From Chara braunii (Eukaryota > Streptophyta > Charophyceae > Charales > Characeae), in assembly GCA_003427395.1 (NCBI GenBank), contig BFEA01000052.1, positions 793,202-831,760 on the forward strand: a stretch of 38,559 nucleotides of DNA. Direction: 5' to 3'. Each line of letters begins with the position of its first letter. Positions within the stretch are counted from its first letter, which is position 1. Positions 10,838 through 20,549 of this stretch are shown piece by piece. Position numbers and translations under genes: made by a program. The notes beneath the pieces are model-generated. The model was not told the origin of the DNA. It did not search any database and saw only the letters and a program-made list of their open reading frames with translations.

Positions 10838-10975
10838 CTGAGGGCATGGCAACACCACTCTCGAAATGTGCAAAACGAGAACCAACTTCCCGCTAGAATG
10901 TGGCCAGATGCGCCTCTGCCAAATTTTTGTCTTTTTCACATTTCCATTTCCAGAGTGGTGTGCCAAGGCCCTAAG
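10838..10975. repeat. Imperfect inverted repeat of ~36-bp arms
   Basis: GGGCATGGCAACACCACTCT near 10841 is matched in reverse complement by AGAGTGGTGTGCCAAGGCCC near 10952. A loop of about 60 bases lies between. This is foldback or MITE-like. 10515-10837 and 10976-11437 contain no recognised gene. Confidence 0.55.
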
Positions 10976-11437
10976 CCGTGCAAAAACAAAAAAAAAAAAC
11001 ATGCACGCCGGGCCGGCTAAGGGCATACTCGCACTATGACTTTCATCGGTGTGCATGACCAGTTTTCCAACCCGGGCAGGATGCAACTGACGGCGACTCA
11101 ATCCACAGAGAAGTAGAAACGTTTCTTGTTCGAGTGTGCCCTAAGATGGTATGCTCATTACTCTGAAATGCAAAACGAAGTTCGATTCCGCCTACACACA
11201 AAAAAAAGAGGGGAGCCATGAGCGAGTGAGGCGCGCCAAGGACTTGGCTGTACGACCTACGAAACGTGAATAAGGAGAATGAATTGTTTGCCTAGATACG
11301 CAAAGATGCTCCGCCATTGTTTTCCTTTATCTTACATTTGGTGGGTGTTTTGCCAACGCAGTTGGTGGGACACAATCAAATAATTGAATGCATCTGGCTT
11401 AAACGACCAGTACTTCCTAAAGCTGTGTTCGTTAGCA

Positions 11438-11565
11438 AGCCACAATTTTAGAAAACGTATGGGCCACTACAGGAGGGACCAAATTCATCTGAGTCATCCG
11501 AGTAGAAGCATTTCTACTCTATTTTTTTGCGCGGCTGGTGGCTGGGCCAAGTACCGGTGGATTAA
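11438..11565 (+). repeat. 150-bp dispersed repeat, copy C
   Basis: It shares with copies A and B the blocks AAACGTATGGGCCACTACAG, CAAATTCATC, GAGTAGAAGCATTTCTACTCT and GCTGGGCCAAGTACCGGTGG. The AAATCACCGCTACC end is missing. Confidence 0.65.
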
Positions 11566-11807
11566 AAATGTTACCCCAAAAAAGTTTCCCAATTTCGACG
11601 CGCTTACCCGGAAGAGTAACAGAAATGACAAAAAAAAATTGAAGCAACGGGCGGAGCTCAGATCCACAAACTTCGGGAATGCAGACCCAAGTTCGAATCC
11701 AGATACAATCGGATGACCAGAATAAATCGGTCTGAATTACCTGGGGTTGGTCTTTTCAATGATGATATCTCAAGGCTAAAAACGATCGGAAAGAAACAAG
11801 CAACAAA

Positions 11808-11810
<3 letters not shown>

Positions 11811-11846
<36 letters not shown>
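11811..11846. repeat. (TG)n microsatellite
   Basis: Eighteen TG units lie 45 bases before the left target-site duplication of the LINE. Confidence 0.95.
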
Positions 11847-11849
<3 letters not shown>

Positions 11850-11890
11850 AAAGGAGACAAAGAAACAATAGAAACTTCTCAGTTGCAGCA

Positions 11891-11910
11891 GAAGATGTAG
11901 GCGGGGCGGT
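11891..11910 (+). repeat. Left target-site duplication of the LINE
   Basis: GAAGATGTAGGCGGGGCGGT matches the 20 bases at 19611-19630 with two differences. Confidence 0.85.
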
Positions 11911-12381
11911 GGAGGGGCGCGCCGGACGGCGCTGAATTAGCGCTCCAAGTTAGCGCTACCGGCGTAGGCGCCGGTTCGGCTTGCCTTGACGGTACCACCA
12001 CGATACCGTGAAGGGGGGGAGTATGGGTCCTACTCGGCAAGACCGAGGAACTGCCCGCAGAGACGGGGGATATCCATACTCCTAAGCCGACCTTTTGCTG
12101 TAGGAAGATGATGATGACGTGTCGAAGAATTCTAACTTGTTTATGGAGAATATGGTGAACTAGAGAAGGTTTTGGACGGGTGCGCGCCAGATCCGGCGCT
12201 CACCTTTGAAGTGAAAACTCCAAGCGCGGGAGAAGGAAGAGCTGAGGGAACGCCGACCAAGTAGGCAAAGCGCAACAGGAGAAATCGGGGAGGAAACGGA
12301 TAGAAGAGGGAAGAAGCAGTGACAGGAATACGAGATACGAGATACGAGAGGAGACTCCGACACTCAGTGAACGGCTTCACG

Positions 12382-14855
12382 ATGGAGAGAACCCAAGGTC
12401 AGCAGCAGCAGCTGAGCGGGTCGATCCCCTCCGAGGGATAGAGATGTGGGGCTAACAGAAGAAGCTCGCGTTAAGTTACTGCTGACAAAATGCTTCGAGG
12501 ATGGAGTGATGCCGGAGGGGCTTGATCATGGAGAGTTTGTGGTGGAGAACGGGATAAGAGTTTTCAAGGGCAATGAAATGATCGGTAGGATGACTACCGC
12601 ATGGATCAAAAAGAGAACAGTCATAGTCATCTTTCAGGGGGCGGCACGGGACTTGTCGTTAAAAGTCAGGGAGGATCTCATCCGTGCATGTGAAAACGGA
12701 TGGATGCGGCAGCGAATTTTCGACAGAGGAGTGCGCAGAGGAAGGATACATGGAGAAGGCCCGATTATGGTGTCCTATATTGCTATGACGGAGGAGATAG
12801 CGCAATGGATGATCGCAAAGGGAGAGGATAAAGTGGTGGTAGGATCAATATCGTACCCTATGTTATTCAAGCCATGGATGACGAGGAAAGAGCTGGAGGA
12901 TAGAAGAAGAGTTGATGACGAGACCGAGTTTTGGGTGATTGTGCTGAGGATTCCGATCCGAGCAGTGTTCCATGTGCAAGATATGCTGGAGAAGTCTATG
13001 GGGAAAGTTATAAAGGCTTACGACCCGGAACCTGATAAAACAAGGCCTAAGTTCATGAACAGGAAGTATGATCTGGTTAGGAAGCAGAGAGCAACTTCGT
13101 ATTGGAACTCCCGATGAAACTCGAAGATGGAGATCATCACAATCAAAGGGGTGTGTAAGCATACTCCATGGTGCAAGAAGTGTCGATGGTGGTTCCATAC
13201 GGCCACGAGCGGTTGTCCAAAGCTTGCAGAGCAAAGTAATCAAGCACCGGGCGATGGCGAGACGGCGGATAATTTTGTCGGGAGAAGGGAAGATAATCGA
13301 ACTTCCCTGAGACAACGTAGGATCCACGAGGCTGCAAGAGATCTGTCCGAGAGTTTTGTGCAAGGAAGCCAGCAAGGCTCCCAAGTTCGATCAGGGATGC
13401 CTAGAGGACGGGAACGAGCTTTGAACAAGGGCAATATAGGCACATTGAAAGGCACCAGTGCGATCCAGCCATCAACTTGTTCAGACCATACTTGCAAGCA
13501 GACAGACCGGACGAGCGTCCGATCTGGTCCGCTTTGCCGCGTGCGGCGCACTCCCCCCGGACCAGACGAACCCGGACAGGACCAGACGGTTTTTTTTTTT
13601 TTTGTTGGGGGNGGGGGTGGGGCGTAACTGGTCGTGCGGCGCACATTCGTGCGCCGCACGGGTCCGGTCCGACGGTCTGCCGCACGTGCGGAACCGCCCG
13701 GACGGCGTCCGCTTGGAAGTATGGTTCAGAACCAATGCCCCCCAAGGAGCTGTTGGACCACAGCCGCAGCATGGAGCTTTCACACCGTACGTGAATGATG
13801 GAGCTTTTCGCTGGCAGCAACAACAAGCAGCGGGCATTTGGCAAAATTCGTACGCATTGCAGCTGGCAGGGGGTGCGGTACCCCAGCCAGGTCACCCAGG
13901 AGGAATGTATCCGGCCCCGGGTATCCATACCCCGAGTCCAGGAGGTATGGGCCTGCTACAGCATCCATCAGCCCCTCAAGGAGGACCTCAAAACGGTGGG
14001 AGGAGCAGCACATCTCAACAGCCTGCAGGAACGAACGTTGAACAACTGTCAGCAGAAGTGGTCGTGAGGCTGCAGGAGCCGGAATTAAAAATGGACGTGG
14101 AAGACCCCAACATGTTGGGAAAGCGAAAAGAAAGAAGCGCGGCTGGGGGAGCAAGCGCGACAACGTCAAAGAGCTCAACTACGCAACACGGAAGGCAGTC
14201 GAATTCAGCAGCCATGGTAGAAAGGGAGCAAGAGGGTGAGTCAATAAGAGTAATCCCAGAAGGCGTAATGACGGTGGAAAGAGGGGAGAGGGAACAGGAG
14301 GAAGGGTTCCTCCTCCCTTTCGTATGCGCGATCCACGGCCAAGATGTATATGTCATTGGACTGAAGGCCCAAAATGGCATGATGGTACTACCAGCTGTAC
14401 CTCTCCAAGGGCTGGCCTCGCCGGAAGTGATTGCAACACAGATGAGGAGGATGTATATCGACCGTTTCCAATACAGGATTTTTCCAGGCGACCTGATGGC
14501 GAAAATTCTGGTAGATGTACTGGGAGGTTGGAAGATCAGATATTCGATCCCTCTCATAGATGCACGGCTGTATCAGGAGCAGTGGGCGGGGTTGAATAGG
14601 GTAGGTCTCGAATGTATCCTCATCAGCTGTTTTATGAACGGAGAACAGTCGGTCCTATTCTTGATTATGGTAGAGCCAGGTATCCCAGCGTCGTTCCTGG
14701 TGCAATTGGACCAAAGGCTGCCAAAACATCGTAATCTCATTTCCCAATATCTTGCAGATTCTCTTTGCGAATATTGGACCGAGACTGCGTATGTCCCGAT
14801 CGAAGGAGATGGAGGCATCCAGCCAGCAGCCTCAGGGTTGCGAAGGCATGGGTAG
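12382..14855 (+). pseudogene. LINE ORF1 (nucleic-acid-binding protein), broken
   Basis: ORF1 proteins of plant LINEs bind the element RNA. The likely start is ATG 12382, which opens a short Gln-rich frame. A one-base shift near 12436 then leads into the long frame that runs to 13117. That part resembles the RNA-binding N-terminal domain (DUF4283-like) found before zinc knuckles in plant LINEs; this is inferred from layout only. An in-frame TGA at 13115-13117 follows a CGA codon. Downstream in the same frame is a cysteine/histidine cluster of the form CX2CX4HX5C (CKKC at about 13165), a near-CCHC knuckle. A foldback element interrupts the frame at 13479-13732. The rest (13740-14855) is Gln/Gly/Pro-rich, then a folded-looking domain of about 200 residues that I do not recognise. 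The stop TAG at 14853 overlaps the ORF2 start. Confidence 0.75.
13479..13732. mobile_element. GC-rich foldback (MITE-like) element inside LINE ORF1
   Basis: The ends are inverted: GTTCAGACCATACTTGCAAG on the left, and GTTCTGAACCATACTTCCAAG when the right end is read on the minus strand. The centre contains a perfect 11-bp hairpin, GTGCGGCGCAC (13634-13644) and GTGCGCCGCAC (13649-13659) with loop ATTC. A 13-T run and a G-rich stretch with one N (13612) lie in the left half. GC content is clearly higher than in the LINE around it. Removing the element would join two parts of ORF1. The target-site duplication is not clear. Confidence 0.7.
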
Positions 14856-17800
14856 ATGTAGAATCGCTACGTGGAATGTAAATGGGCTTGGGGACTCAGG
14901 GGTAGATGTAAGGGAGCGAGGCTTAAATCCTGGGTACGTGACAAGCATGTAGACGTGCTCCTCATACAGGAAACCAAACTCTCAGAAAAGAAGCTAGTGG
15001 AACTGAAAGACTGGTGGATTGGTCCACAACTGTGGTCCCCGGCAAGAGGAAGCAGAGGTGGGGTGGCAGTGCTCATTCACAGAAACCTGGAAGCTCGACT
15101 TCGACTCAGACCTCTGGGGGCGCTGGTGTTGGGTGAAGATCGCCATCGGGGCAACAAAGTTGGGTGTTTGCCTGTATTTAGGCTCCAAACGATCCACAAT
15201 CCAGACTGGACTTCTTCGAGTCTTTACCGAAGGTCCTCCCAAATTCTGAGTTCTTGGTGATTGCAGGGGATTGGAACCAGGTCTCTGCACCAGGGCTTGA
15301 CTCGGAGAAGGATGATGGGTGAAGAGGGACAGGAGTTATCTCCTAAGATGGAGGGAAGCATGCGCACTAAGGGACATATTCAGAGATAGGTATCCTGGAG
15401 ACCCATGTTTCACATGGTTTGGGAATCCAATCACTGCCCCGAACACGAAGAGGAGACTCAATTATTTTCTGCTCTCAGAGGAAGCCAGCAAGCTAACTAT
15501 AAAGGTGGAAACGAAGAGCGCGTCACTATCGGACCATAAACCAGTACTGATGGACTTATCCCTGGGGCAAGAAATAGAAAGAGGGCCGGGGCTGTTCAGA
15601 CTGAATGTGCAGAACTTGGAGGATGAGGGCTGGAAACAGTGGGTTGCTGAGTTCTGGGGCTCATGGAGAGTGGCAAAATCAGAGTTTGAATCAAGTGCAG
15701 AGTGGGTAGACGCGGGACTGAGAATTATTGCAAGAAAGTTTGATGTGTTCTCAAGGATAGCGGCCAACCAGAGGAACAGTGAAGAAAGAAGACTAAAGCA
15801 ACAAGTGGAGGAAGCGGAATGGAACATGATTCGCCATCCGGTTTCTCAGGCTGCTTGGGGCCAGGAGAGGGCGAACAGACTGAGGCAATGGGAGGACCTA
15901 CAGATAAGTAAGGAGAAAAGGTGGAGGCAGATTCTTGCAGTAAAAGGAATTGTCTCCTCACACCGCATCACCAAAGAATCTTTTAAAAAGTTACTCCCGC
16001 AAAGAAAACAAGTGATAATGTTTGAGTTAGTTCACCCGGTGCTACCCAATATTCCAAAAGTTACCTCCTTGAATGACATGTGCGAGTACGCCATGGTCTC
16101 CTTCCAGGATATCCTTACAACAAGACGCCATGGTGAAAGCATCGATACTGACATGTCAGCCTTTACGAACCTGTGGGAGAACCTCAGGCGAAGCTTCCGG
16201 ATCACTTGAGGCAACAGCTGGACCGCCCATTATCGGAGGAGGAGCTGAGATACACAATCAAAGTGATGGCCAGGGGAAAAGCCCCCGGCGATGACGGCCT
16301 CCCAATCGAATTTTATAAAGCCTGTTGGGGTACGCTAGAGACAGACCTGCTAAACATGTACAATGAGATTCTGGTGGGAGAGAAGCTGGGCTCTACTATG
16401 GCTAGAGGTATTATAACCCTCATGTTTGAGAAGGGCGATAAGTCGCTAGTCAAAAAATGGCATCCGATCTCCCTCTTAAATGTTAGTTATAAGATCCTGG
16501 CTAAATCCCTCGCCACCAGATTGGGAGCAGTTCTCCCGTTGTTAGTAGGTAAGGAGCAGGGGGCATTTGTTAAGGGGAGGTCAATATTTGAGAATATAGT
16601 GACTGCCATCTAAGTGTTAGAGGTAGTGGACGATGAACACATGGAGACGACAGTTCTCCTGCTAGACCTGGAAAAGGCCTATGACAGGGTGAACTGGGCT
16701 TTTGTAATGCCCTCCCTGAAAGAAATGGGCTTTGAGGTATGTTTTTGCCGGTGGGTCAAAGCGCTGTATGCTTATTCTATAGCTGCAGTCATGGTGAACG
16801 AGAAGTGTTCTGCGGAGTTCTCATTGTCACGCTCTCTCAGGCAGGGTTGCCCGATAGCCCCCCTGCTGTTTGTTCTGCAGATGGAAGTTTTAGTTAATAG
16901 TATCAGGACAAATGTGGAGATTAAGGGGCTAAAGCTCTCTGAAGAGAAACAGTGCAAAATCAAGGCACTAGAGGACGACCTCATGGCGGTCTGTGCAAAT
17001 GGCAGGAACGCAGAGTTTTCCGAGGCTGCAGTAAACTGGGAAAAGTCGGTATACCTCCTGCCGGAAACGCAACAGTTGCAGGTCAACTGGGGGATGAGAA
17101 GGATTGGAAAGGGAGAGGCCGAGAGGTTTCTCGGGGTAATGATTGCATTGGAAGACTGTTCCTCCTCTTAGGGATTAATACTGCAAGAAAGAGTGAAGAA
17201 CAGGATCAACTGTTGGGGCGAGGCGAGGCATCTCTCACTCATCGGCCGCGCCCTCGCCTTAAATGTCTCGGTCTTTTCACTGCTGTGGTTCGTGGCACGC
17301 GTGACAAAGATTCCGGAGGAATCCTTGAAGGAAATCAAGAAATATGCCAGGCTTTTCCTTTGGAAGCCATTTGCCAAACCAGGAGAGGGGTGCATCGCCA
17401 AGGTGGCCTGGGACACACTGTGTCTCCCGAAGGAAGATGGAGGGTTAAACTTGACTGATCCGCGTACTCAGAACCACTTGCTCTTTGTGTGAATGGATTC
17501 TGAGGGTGGCAGAAGCAGACCAAGACTCTGACTGGTGCCTGTTAGCTGAGACCATTCTAATGAAGGAATGGGGGTTGAGCCCGGGGGAAGGATGTCTGGA
17601 TAGCAATAATGTCAGATGTGTTCACAGGGAAACGAATAAACTCTAAGTTTTGGAGGGAGATTCTGCAGGCATGGAGGACTGTGAAACCATCAATGCGTGC
17701 CGTACCAACTTCGAAGCAGCAGGTACTGGAGCAGCACATCTTTGACAACCCCCTTATCACAGACAATCCTGGCAATGTTATTACGGCCCGGAGAGGAACT

Positions 17801-18708
17801 GGTAACTTCGGGTATAAATGGTTTCAGAGAGGTGTGAGAACGGTTAGAGATCTGTGGAACGAGGAGACAAAACAGTGGCATGACCCCGCAGTGCTGAAGG
17901 AAAAACAAGGGCAACTGCCTACGCAGGAGGTGCGGGTTGAACTGATCCGGAATGGAAGGCTGTGCTGGGCCCAGAGGGAGTAAACCCACCCGGAACCTAG
18001 CTGAGATTGGAGGAGGGTACAGAGAGGTATTATAAGCCCAGGAACTGGCACGACACAGTGGAAGGTAAATGTGTATTGGAAGCCTATGAGAAGGAATCCC
18101 CAAAGGCACCCAGCCTGGTCAGTTTTGGAACAATAGAGAGATACGGGCTAAGCAGGCTGACAGAGTGCAGAGTGAGAGAAGGGTGTCCCGAGCGCGTGTC
18201 GGGTAGAAGGACACAACAGTTACCGGTACTAGTAGGGGGTGGTAGGAGATATAGGACTCTGAGAATTGACCCCGAATCTTGGGGATGGGAGAGAGAAGGG
18301 GAAGTAGTTATAGGACTAGATTCTATTGCGAGCACCGCCTGCGTACAGCCTGCAAAAAGGAAAGACCTGATGGAGAAACTGACCGGCAAATGGAAGAAAA
18401 CCATCCCAAACTCAGATCCACCCAAGGAAACGGAACTCCAGTCTCTCTGGAAACAACTCGAGGAGATCCCGTCACAAAAGTTGGCTTCTCTGCTGTGGTT
18501 GCAGTCACACCTTGTGGTACCTACTGCAATGTGGTTACGGAACAGGGGTATGATGGATATAGATCCCAAGTGTGGGAGATGCGGCTGGCTATATGAAGAT
18601 GCAAAACATTTATGGTGGGACTGTCCTGTATCACAGAGAAGATGGAAGTGGTGGTTTTTCCACTGGAAGGAGATCACTGGAAGAAAGAAGTTCGTGGATG
18701 AGAGATAG
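14848..18708 (+). pseudogene. LINE ORF2: APE endonuclease, reverse transcriptase, zinc finger; broken
   Basis: ORF2 nicks the target and copies the element RNA. The start ATG 14848 overlaps the ORF1 stop in ATGGGTAG. The APE endonuclease shows RIATWNVNGL (14860), QETKL with the catalytic Glu (14967), GDWN (15266) and SDHKPV (15529). The reverse transcriptase shows GKAPGDDGLP (about 16278), a WHPISLLN block, LDLEKAYDRVNWAF (16662), RQGCPIAP (16839) and the active-site block LEDDL (EDD codons 16971-16979). A connection domain follows. A zinc finger of the zf-RVT type has Cys codons at 18571 and 18580, His at 18607 and Cys at 18622. Damage: frameshifts near 14910, 15130, 15245, 15310, 16190, 17490, 17600 and 17990, and in-frame stops TAA 16611 and TAG 17169. 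The aspartate pair in EDD is kept, but the usual Ala of the ADD motif is Glu. Confidence 0.88.
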
Positions 18709-19601
18709 GTCCTAACAGGATCAGTACCAGAGGGCGAACCAACTAAGGAAGGGTGGGGGTATATTGCACAGATTTCCAGAGCAACCATGATGTGGGTTTT
18801 ATGGAGAGAGCGGAACTCAAGGAGATTTAATGGGGAAGAGATGGCTGAAATGCAGATCGTGAAGCTCTTCAAAACCCACCTGGCAAACGAAATCAGAGCA
18901 GATTGGCACCGACTTGTAATAAGAAGGGAAGAATAAAGGGTCTGACCTGGTTTCGAAAGACATGGGCAAATGACTCAAGTTTTGCAAGTATTGTACAGGG
19001 GAGATTGGTGTTAGCACCTTGGCTGTTGGGAGAGAATAATTAGCAGGCAATTACTGTAATGACATAGGCGGTGCAGCAGCATAGGCAGAGCAATTGTGGT
19101 TCTCTTGAAGGATGAGCTTGGCTGAGTGGTAGTACTTTTGAATTGTGTGGCGTTGCTGCCTAGTGGTTGGTTGTTCTTAGTTCACAGAACCAGACGCACT
19201 CGGTTCCGGTAGGCAATCACAGTAGATTGCAAGGGTAGGGTGGGTAGGAGAGTGCCAAGGAAAGAAAGGGAACAAATGTTCCTCCCAGTCGAATGGAGAC
19301 TGGGTCCGGGCCCCGTTAGGCCTGCGTAGTTAGTTAGGAGTAGAGATAGTGATAGTATTAGAAGTAGTAGTATAAGTAGGGGTAATAGGTGTGGTTAGCA
19401 GACGTAGGAAGTGTGGTTGGAAACGGAGTATGAAAAACTTCAAAAAACAATGTCAACTAGAGTAGCTAAGGGGAATGGGAATTGGTGACTAAGGAATTTT
19501 TTGCTTAAGCTAAACCGGCTGATGTTGTCGGGATAACTCCGGGTTGAATTGTGAGGACCCCGGCCTAAATTCTTTTATTGGATTTGAATTTGAATTTTTC
19601 T
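18709..19601 (+). other. 3' region of the LINE, no coding frame
   Basis: The first 230 bases probably still encode the ORF2 C-terminus in a shifted frame (WVLWRERNSRRF-like residues near 18790). The rest contains runs of TAG-rich sequence (19325-19390) and ends in the A-tail. No gene is seen. Confidence 0.6.
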
Positions 19602-19610
19602 AAAAAAAAA

Positions 19611-19630
19611 GAAGATGTAGGCAGGGAGGT
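19611..19630 (+). repeat. Right target-site duplication of the LINE
   Basis: GAAGATGTAGGCAGGGAGGT directly follows the A-tail and matches the left copy at 11891-11910 with two differences. Confidence 0.85.
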
Positions 19631-19639
19631 TACACCGAC

Positions 19640-19889
19640 TGAGACGATGCTTATATTGCTATATTATTGCTGAGGCGATGCTTATATTGCTATATTATTG
19701 CTGAGGCGATGCTTATATTGCTATATTATTGCTGAGGCGNNNNNNNNNNNNNNNNNNNNNNNNNNNNNNNNNNNNNNNNNNNNNNNNNNNNNNNGAGGCG
19801 ATGCTTATATTGCTATATTATTGCTGAGGCGATGCTTATATTGCTATATTATTGCTGAGGCGATGCTTATATTGCTATATTATTGCTGA
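19640..19889 (+). repeat. 31-bp minisatellite with an assembly gap
   Basis: The unit TGAGGCGATGCTTATATTGC plus TATATTATTGC repeats with a 31-base period, three copies before and three after a run of 55 N (19740-19794). Copies are nearly identical. The N run is close to the length of two more units, so the true copy number is unknown. Confidence 0.95.
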
Positions 19890-20153
19890 ATATACGTGTC
19901 TGCAATTGCAGCCTGAGGAAACATCGAGTATAAACCGCAAATACACGGCCCCAGCCTTGCAGAAAGTTAGCGTAGCCACAAGCAAAACTGGGAGGCGCAG
20001 CGCGGTACGGGGCGTCATTGAAGAAACAAATTGGCGGCCTCTGAAGTGGTGCTGGTTTCATGCTGACACCCGTGGGCCGATGGATGGTGTAGCCATTGGC
20101 CGCGGAACCCTTTTGGAGACCGCTGACCGCCGATTCATTTTATCTACCGTGCT

Positions 20154-20226
20154 CAGCCTCCTAAATTTTTGGAGAGGTTCAAAACAGGTTCTCCAGTTGC
20201 TTGGGGTCATGTACTGGTGGTTTAAG
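20154..20226 (+). repeat. Family B repeat, copy 1
   Basis: It starts CAGCCTCCTAAATTTTTGG and ends GTACTGGTGGTTTAAG. Related copies lie at 30121-30185 (minus) and 31711-31790 (plus). 19890-20153 and 20227-20549 show no recognised gene. Confidence 0.6.
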
Positions 20227-20549
20227 TCTCTGGCATTAGTCTTCTTTTTCCTTCAGCCATCCTTCTAGGAACGTGAGTGAAGAAACAAAGAAATAGAAAA
20301 GAAGGGGGGAAAACAACCAGTGTAGAGCACCGATCTTCCGCTTGTGGTTCACAGCAAGCTGCATTCATAACAGTTCCACACAGGAATGATAGCCAAACCG
20401 AGAAAAGGTTCCGAGGGCTGCAACAGAATATACCGGCGGTCCATTGAAAGTCGTGATGGTCCCACAAATTCATTCGTATTTCTCCATAAGGATTCAAACT
20501 TGCGTCAGCTTTTCAGCAATTCAAGGATGTAACAACGGGCGTAGGCTTA

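Larger units (their letters stand above)
11911..19610 (+). mobile_element. Structurally complete LINE retrotransposon, ~7.7 kb, inactive
   Basis: The element is bounded by a 20-bp target-site duplication and ends in an A-tail (19602-19610), as expected for target-primed reverse transcription. It has a GC-rich 5' region (11911-12381), ORF1, ORF2 and a 3' region of about 900 bases without a coding frame (18709-19601). The layout (ORF1 with a zinc knuckle; ORF2 with APE endonuclease, reverse transcriptase and C-terminal zinc finger) fits the L1-like LINEs of plants. Multiple stops and frameshifts make it non-autonomous now. A GC-rich foldback inserted in ORF1 shows that it has been in place for some time. 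Confidence 0.9.

Noticed and set aside
10574-11101. 175-codon minus-strand frame
   Set aside because: Phe/Leu runs come from A-rich stretches on the plus strand, and the frame crosses an inverted repeat; no domain is seen.
18084-18872. 262-codon minus-strand frame opposite LINE ORF2
   Set aside because: It is the antisense shadow of the LINE zinc-finger region, which has clear sense-strand motifs.
19119-19129. tRNA-like A box TGGCTGAGTGG in the LINE 3' region
   Set aside because: It fits the A-box consensus, but no proper B box or foldable cloverleaf follows at the right distance.
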